The notes below the pieces were generated by a model. The model made no database searches. It saw only the letters and a list, made by a program, of their open reading frames with translations, and was not told the origin of the DNA. From Neostapfia colusana (lineage: Eukaryota; Streptophyta; Magnoliopsida; Poales; Poaceae), in NCBI GenBank assembly GCA_030760725.1, contig JASWHV010000011.1, forward strand, positions 15,525,501 through 15,589,500: a DNA stretch of 64,000 nucleotides, written 5' to 3'. Below are positions 56,818 to 64,000 of this stretch, in pieces. Made by a program: the position numbers and the translations under genes. Within the stretch, counting starts at the first letter, position 1; each line of letters opens with the position of its first letter.

Positions 56818-59800
56818 TGACGGGGCCTGACCTCGATCATGGGGCCGTGCCGTCTTGCCCGGGGATCACATTGGGTGGTGCCGTGTTATGCGGCACCCAA
56901 CAGCACACATATAAGGAACAATGTATTACAAAAATCAAAAGCGGAAGCTTACAAATGTTCTTTGTAAATAATTTTACATAAAATAGCTACAGCGGAAGTC
57001 GATAAACAGCTCACGTCGAATAACTAGTGAGCAACTGAGAAGTGGTCCAGCCTGCGGACTCCTCTCGCTAGCAACACGAAGACATGGCAGCGGCTAGGTT
57101 GTCCACGTGATACATGACCCGGAAGTTCCCGAGTCTCACCGGACAACCTTCTTTATAGCGTCGTGTTAACCTGCAAAACCACTCATATAGAAAGAGTGAG
57201 CACAAAGGCTCAGCAAGACTTAACCGTCTCTCCTAAGACATGCAACTCTACATGAAAGTAACCTAAGACTTGAACATGTCATTTGCGAAAAGACTCGCCT
57301 ACGAGTTCATCCTTAACTTTCAGATTTTAGCCGTAATAGTAGTGACCTTGCGCCCAGCAACATTGGAACTCCACAATCAAACAAGAAACGCTTCATTCCA
57401 ATGTTACTTGTCCCAAGGTGGAAAATAACTTTAGTTTGCTCTATCTCTACTTCAAACATGGTTTTCATGCAATTTCCATTTATCATAACAGCATTTAAAA
57501 CGTTGCAAACTATTTCCACACAACTTGATTACTACGTCACAACACAGGGAGCAAGCGGTAATCAATAACCGCGATGGACGGTGATTCGAATCAAACACTA
57601 CCCGGATAACTCGACACATACGCCCGCCTCTGAAGACCCAACTCTGGTGTCCTTCATTACGTCGTATGTGGCCACCTTTCGCAGGACACTAGACTGTAGA
57701 ACCGGTCGCGCCGTCTCGGGCTCATAGGTCAAACGAGACGATGTGGTATGCCTCTATAACCCAGTGAACCTGGTACATTGGTTTCCTGGTTCCGATATGC
57801 CAGTAAGCATCCGGTACACAACTCAATACCTGCTCCTGGGTGCCACACATGCATCGGTCCTTAACCGACACAGGCAGAGCTACTCGACCAAGACCTCGTC
57901 TTGTCGCTGCCTAACCATCCTGCCCAGTCTCATCTTTAGAAATGTAACTTTAGTTTGCCCCCTTTTTCCATCTACACCCAGGTAATCCTGACTATAACTC
58001 ACGAGTAGATTCCGTCTACTCGACTTCTACCTGATGTCCTAAGCTATTTAGCAAGGCATTCTTCTACATCGGTGACCCTTTCTACCCTTAAATCCAGGAT
58101 TCATTTGGTCATGCATTTGGAGTGTAAAATATCCTTGACTAATTCACATAGAAACTTAGACCCATAGTAGTGAACAAAGTAAAAACTTTAGAAAACAACT
58201 TAAATGCAAACAGGAGCTTGCCTTGGTTTTGCAGGTGACTAAAGTCAGATAATGTGATGTTAGTTGCTTATGACTTGAAGCTCAATCCCTGCCTTCTTGC
58301 TCCTTGATCCAAGCTCAACTTCTCCTTCTTCACTTTCCACGTTTATTCACTACACGTTATGAATATGTATACATGTTTAATTATAAAACCTTTGCTAACA
58401 AGTGCTAAAGACAAGTTTAAAACTCGAACTCTGTTTAAGAATTTAAAATGACACTGGGTCTAGTGGTTAGGTTTGGGTGAAGCAACATGATCAAGTGATA
58501 ATTACATTTTATCACTTGTGTGCTACTCATCTAAATAGGTTGAACAGGATAGTGGTGATCCAGAGCTCCGATGGAGCTGAAAATTTTCATGTGAGTTCCA
58601 TGTCACAGGAAAGCCATCTGGACCAAAATTCAAAATATTTCACTAAGTAGATCACCCAGAACAATTCCCTAAGCATTTAGGCAAAAAGGAATTAATTCTG
58701 AATAAATTTGCATTTTCATGCAAATCCAAGTGAACTACCATTTCATACATAGCTCAGGGTACATGCATGGATTTTCCTAGGATTTTTGGAGCTAAGGAAT
58801 GCCCAGAACGGAATTTCCAAGTTTTGGAAATTCTCTGAAAATGTTTCTGTATTAATTTGAATACAGAAACTTGAAATCAGAATTACCCTAAGTAGATTAA
58901 CTCCAAATGAACTGAAACTTTTACAGGAGTCTCCTAACATCCTAAAGAATATTCTGGCGAAATTTGAGCATTTTTGTATGAACCAAATTCCCTCGAAAAT
59001 TCTTTTGCTGAAAAGATTTAAAGAATTTTCCAGAATTTTCTATTGATTGTCATGCTAATTGGGTTGCATATTTCAATAGAGTTTTTCATCCTGAATCCAA
59101 CCCAATTTGAATCACTAAATTTGGAGCTACCTAGCAAAAGTTATGCCCTCCCAAAGTTTGAATCAAATCTGTTATTTGAATAAACCGGGGAAATGTTTAA
59201 ATTCTGACCGTGGGCCCATTGCACACGTGTCAGCTGCGGGAACCATGCCACACGGGGTCACAGACTCGTTCCCGCATTGTCACAGTTTGATCCGAGGCCA
59301 CAGAGAATCCCGTATGTTTAACTCCATCCGCTGACGAGTGGGGCCGACCCCCTTGTCTTCCTCCGGCTCCCCCGCGACCCCCGCTGCCGAGCTCGCCGGA
59401 GCCCTCGCCGGAACGGGGTTCCGGTCCCCGAAACTTGCTGGTTCTCGCTGCCCCCACGTATACTCGTGCGAGGAACACGTTGCCGGGCTTATCTCAGATC
59501 GACGACGGCCGGAAACCTAGGTGCGACGGCGACAGTGGCTGTGGCAACTTCGGCGACGTCCCTAGGGCACTGTAATGCTCTAAGCTTGCTCCGGTTAGCT
59601 CCTACAGCATCGCCACAACCTAGGGAGCAACGTACAGGGCTCTGATCTCGCGAGAAACGTCGGCAACTAGGGTTTCCTCAACGGTTCTCCCTAGTTCTTG
59701 ATCCCACGTGCTCGCACGAATGCCTACAGCTAAGTTTCCAAGTCTGGTGAGGAGTGGTTCTATGTGTGAGGCGAATTTGCCGAGTTTCTCCCCTCGGTTA

Positions 59801-59882
59801 TTATTGCATGTCGACGGCAAAAGCGAAATTCCGGCGAGCACCGTCTGTGACAGGCAGCCGGGATTGCGGTGAAGCGAGTAGG
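56818..59882 (-). repeat. LTR D3 (A/C family, minus strand), partial
   Basis: The start near 56818 is inferred from the family 3' end pattern and from the hairpin distance. The ATGCGGCACCCAACAGCACA block, the hairpin at 57197-57212, and AT-rich sequence matching the inverse of the element A LTR (58440-59200) are clear. The GC-rich segment 59330-59870 is cut by D4. It is most similar to the element A LTR and to D5. Confidence 0.75.
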
Positions 59883-62580
59883 TGTGGCGGACCGGGATCC
59901 GCTCATCCAGGATCGCAGAAGATGGTGCCGCGCGATGCGACACCCGACAGCACACGTCATAAGGACACAATATATTACATGGGAAAACAAACTGAATTGT
60001 ACAAACAGGTACAATACTCAGTTACAAACTATTGTCTTCATTACACAGAGGAAGTCTACTTTTCTACACTCACGCCCACCTATCTAGCACAAATCGGTTG
60101 CCCAGCCCTAGGGCAACCCACACTAGCTGCATGTCTCAGCTCAGCGCGGCGTGTATGGCTCCCACTCAGCCGTGGTCCCCGACGGAGGGCAACCCTCGCC
60201 GGTGGACTCGTACTCTGAGTCCGTGGGTGGCTCCTCACCTGAAAAAAACTTAAGCAGCAACCGTGAGCACGAAGGATCAACAAGACTTAACCGACTCACC
60301 TAGGCATGAAACTCTACAGGAGGGGTACAACGAACATAGGATAGTAAGATTGCAGAAAGGGACTCGCCTATAAGTTCCTCCTTAATTCATCTTTTAGCAA
60401 CAAGTTAACAGTTTAGGAATCTGAAATTTAATAAGCAATATTCGGTGGCACACAAGTAGCAATACAATTATATCATGACAGCAAAATTGAAGTATAACAT
60501 TCCATAAATTATCTACGTTATGATGCAGTGAACAAGTGGTACTCGTCACCGTGAGGGACGGTGAATCGACTCGATATACACCTGCAGGGAAACCCAAAGA
60601 GCACGTCACGTACGCCCACCCGTGGAGCTGCACAGCACGCTCACTCGATGTCGTACGAGACAACCTTTCACCCAACAGCCCAGACGTCGAACCGGTCGCA
60701 CTGAAACGAGCAGGAGGTTCCCCACACGGAGCATCTCTCTATGCCCGTTGGCAGATTTCCACCTTGCTGCCCTCAGCCTACACCTATAAATCGGTGCGTT
60801 ATGCCTCGACGCCTGGAGGTTTAGGCTACACCGGTTTATCGGGCCCATATATCCGATATGCCTTCGGTACGTTCAATACTTGTTCAGCAGGGCCGCACAC
60901 GGATCAGTCCCCAATCGACACGGACAGGGCTGCGCACACAAGACTTCCTCCTGCTGCGCCCTAGCCCCTGCCTAGTCTCATTTTCATTACTAAAGTGATC
61001 TCTCATCACTCGAACCAATCCCGTGTGTCCCAATCCTAACTCGCGAGTAGATTCCAACTACTCGACTTGTACCGAAATCCTATGAAACATTAAGCATAGC
61101 CTGTCTACTCGAGGTCTTAGATACTACCCTCACTCTTATGGAAAATTTTTGGACATGCAAGTGGGGTTTTCATCCATCCTACACCTAATGCACATATACA
61201 CTTCCCACTACGTATGTAAACAAAGTAAAACTTTATAAAAAGGCTTAATGCAACCGGGGCTTGCCTTGTTGCTGCTGGTAAGGGGTGAGTTCTTCTTCCG
61301 GAAGTAGGAAGTCGAGTACCTCCGGAGCCTCCTCGCCTTCAGCGACTACACGTTCATAAAATACTACATGTTAATGAATATGCACATGAGTTTATGGTAA
61401 TGCTTCTTATATTAGTTCTAATAACCAGTTTCTAACAACTGGAACTCTGTTCAAGAATTCAAAATGGAAATGGGGCTAGTGGTTTGGGTTTGGACCTAAG
61501 CACATGGTTAAGTGCTAAGTGGTTATCCCCCTCTTCCCCATTGATCATCTCAAGTGGTTAAACAGAGCAGAGGTGATCCAGAGCTCCAATGGAGCTGAGA
61601 ATTTTTGTGTGAGTTCCTTGTCACAAGACAACTCTCTGGATCAAAATTTAGCACTTGTCATTGAGTGGTTTATTCAGAATAATTCTTTTAGCAAATAAGC
61701 AAAGAAGAATTAATTCTGAGGTAACACCCTTGTTCATGCCAAACTTAGTGAACTACAATTTCCATTATAGCTCACAGAGTCTGCATGAATTTTCCTAGCA
61801 TTTGTTGAGCTAAGATTTTCCCAGAACTGAATTTCCAAGTTTTGGAAATTCTCTGAAAATGTTTCTATATTCCAATGAACACATCAACTTCAAAATTGAA
61901 TTGCCCTGATCAAATCAACTCCAAATGGTCTGAAACTTTTACAGCGATTTACTAATATCCTAAAGAATGTTCTGGCAAAATTTGAGGATTTTTGGATGAA
62001 CCAAACGCCCTCTAAAATTCTTTTGCTGAAAAGTTTTAAAGCATTTTCCAGAGTTGAATGATGGGTTTCATACATATTGGGTTGCATATTTGGATAGATC
62101 TATGCCAGATGAATCCAACCCAATTTGAATCACTAAATTTGGAGCTTCCTAGCAAAAGTTATGAGGTTCTAAAGGTTGAACTAAATCTGAAATTCTAAAT
62201 AAACTGGGGAAAATTTTAAACTCTGACCGTGGGCCCGACACACACGTGTCACCGCTGGAGCTGAGCCACACGGGGCTACAGACCCCTTCCCGTGCAGTCA
62301 CACTTGATCCCGGGGCCGCAGTAGATCTGGGTTTTTAACTTCCCGTCGCTGACACGTGGGGCCCGCGGGTCGTCTTCCTCCTCGCGTTCCAGTGCCCGCG
62401 CGCCGCCGGGCACGCCGGAGACACGCTGATACTTGCCGCCCGGCCGACTCTCGCGCTCTCCCTCGCCGCCAGGGCCTAGTTCCACCTGCTGAACATGCTG
62501 GCACCCTCTCCCCCGACCAGCGGTGGCTCCAACCTAGCTGGCGACGGTGCAGCGGCTCGGCAACCCTTCGGTCACGTCGC
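59883..62580 (-). repeat. LTR D4 (A/C family, minus strand), partial
   Basis: It starts TGTGGCGGACCGGGATCC, with GTAGG (59878-59882) as candidate target duplication. It contains the hairpin at 60264-60279, with one stem base changed. An AT-rich middle and a GC-rich segment from about 62230 follow. It is cut near 62581 by D5. Confidence 0.75.
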
Positions 62581-64000
62581 TGAGGTGGACCCGTCAACCG
62601 AGACAGGCCACTCGCCCGGTAATCGCATTGGGTGGTGCCGTGTTGTGCGGCAACCAACAGCACACATACAAGGAACAATGTATTACATAAAACAATAGCG
62701 GAAGCTTACAAGTTTTTCTTTGTAAATACTTTACATCAAGTAACTACAGCGGAAATCTATATCAACTCACGTCGAATAACTAAGGGCACTCGAGATGAAG
62801 TCCAGCCCGCGGACTCCTCTCGCTAGCAACACGAAGACAAGCAGCAGCGGCTGGGTTCTCCATGTGTTACCTGACTCGGGAGTCCCCGAGTCTCACCGGA
62901 CAACCTTCTTTTCAGCATCGTTGTTAACCTGCAAAACCACTTATATAGCAAGCGTGAGCACATAGGCTCAGCAAGTCTGACCCGTCTCTCCTAAACAAGA
63001 AACTCTACATGCACGACGGTTACAATTGGGTCGGCTAGATTTTCATAAAGGACTCGCCTAAAGTTGATCCTTAACTTTCATATTTTAAGCCTCATTGTGC
63101 AGACCTTGAGCCGAAAAGCATCGCAACTCCACAATCAAACAAGAAACGCTTTGTTGCGATGCTCCTTGCACAAAGTGAAAGTAAACTTTAATGAGCCTAT
63201 CTCTAATTCAATCATGGTTGCAATACAAGTTATAGCACAGCCTTATCAAGTTCAAAGATAAACAATTCCAGTTGTTACTATGTCAATACGCAGTGGGAAA
63301 GTATGCTCATATGACCGCGAGCGACGGTGATTCGAATCAGTACATGCCCGGACTACACGACACGTACACCCGTACTCCGAGTTGCCGGCAGCAACCTCGA
63401 CTGACGTTGTACGCGGCCACCTTTCCCATGATCTTCCACATTGGATGCAGTCTAACTGCCCCGAGTATGCAAGCTCCCTCAAGGTACATACCCGCTGTGG
63501 TATGTTCTTGAGCGAGGTACCTCCTGCTACCCTGACGCCGAAAGCCTAAGGCAGTTGGAAAAGTTCCACTATGGATCTCCCAAGGTACATCGGTTTCCTG
63601 GGTCCCATATAGCCAGTATGCGCCCGGTACACAACTCAAACTTGTCCAACAGGGCCAAGCACGGACGGGCCTTAACCGACACAGGCAGGGCTATGCACGC
63701 ACGGCCTGCAACCTGTGCATCTAAACCTCCCTGCCCAGTCTTCATTTCTTAAATGTGAACTTTCCTCGTCTTTTCTAATTCGGACCCGTTCCGAGTAAAC
63801 CAGCCCTAAACTCGCGAGTAGATTCCAACTACTCGTCTTCTACCAGACCTTTCCTACTAACATTAGCGTAGCCAAATTCCCTCGAGGAGTTGCTATTCTA
63901 CCCTTTCTCTCTTAGGTATTTTTGGTCATGCAAGTGGGGTTTTCAATATCATCTAGACGTAATGCAATCAACGATGCAAAGCTATGATCTCTACAAATGG
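62581..64000 (-). repeat. LTR D5 (A/C family, minus strand), runs off the window
   Basis: It starts near TGAGGTGGACCCGTC at 62581, and the start is inferred. The GTGCGGCAACCAACAGCACA block, the hairpin at 62955-62970 and sequence matching the inverse of the element A LTR continue to the window edge. Confidence 0.75.

Overview
The window is a plant nuclear repeat region, most likely from a grass (Poaceae) with a large genome. The grounds are En/Spm-type CACTA transposons with CACTACAGGA termini, long-LTR Ty3/gypsy chromovirus elements of Tekay/Del type, a Ty1/copia element and an Au-SINE-like tail. The genus cannot be named from the sequence. No tRNA, rRNA or convincing single-copy host gene was seen. 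Every recognisable coding region belongs to a transposable element, and nearly all are broken.

Layout from left to right. (1) 1-19914 is gypsy element A. Its 5' LTR starts upstream of the window and is split by an 8.6 kb CACTA element (CACTA-1, 2415-11041). A degenerate internal region (12011-15508) and a complete 4406 bp 3' LTR (15509-19914) follow. (2) 19915-23579 is the 3' LTR of a gypsy element of family B, with a foreign 864 bp solo LTR inside it. (3) 23580-37018 is element C, a related long-LTR element on the minus strand. Its 2.65 kb internal region has no recognisable coding sequence (LARD-like). Its left LTR holds a truncated solo B LTR, and its right LTR holds a complete Ty1/copia element (31104-36291). 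(4) 37019-44636 is the rest of a family B element with decayed gag-pol and a 2722 bp 3' LTR. (5) 44637-46044 is the right part of a second CACTA element (CACTA-2) that carries a SINE remnant. (6) 46045-47047 and 53592-53866 are low-repeat sequence of unknown origin. They flank CACTA-3 (47048-53588), which keeps the accessory ORF1 gene but has lost the TNP2 transposase. (7) 53867-64000 is a run of five minus-strand LTRs of the A/C family (D1-D5), each broken by the start of the next.

The insertions form a stack. CACTA-1 sits in element A, A sits in a B copy, that B copy appears to sit in the left LTR of C, C sits in another B, and that B sits in CACTA-2. Several steps are supported by target-site duplications or by an uninterrupted paralogous site inside the window.

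The two better-preserved CACTA elements share the En/Spm plan. The 5' end lies on the right, with subterminal repeats, then a GC-rich block, then minus-strand genes. They differ in subterminal repeat sequence and gene content. The most unexpected signal is a short hairpin-forming block of about 16 bp. It occurs at an almost constant distance (367-386 bp) from the 3' end of all eight A/C/D-family LTRs whose 3' portion is visible.
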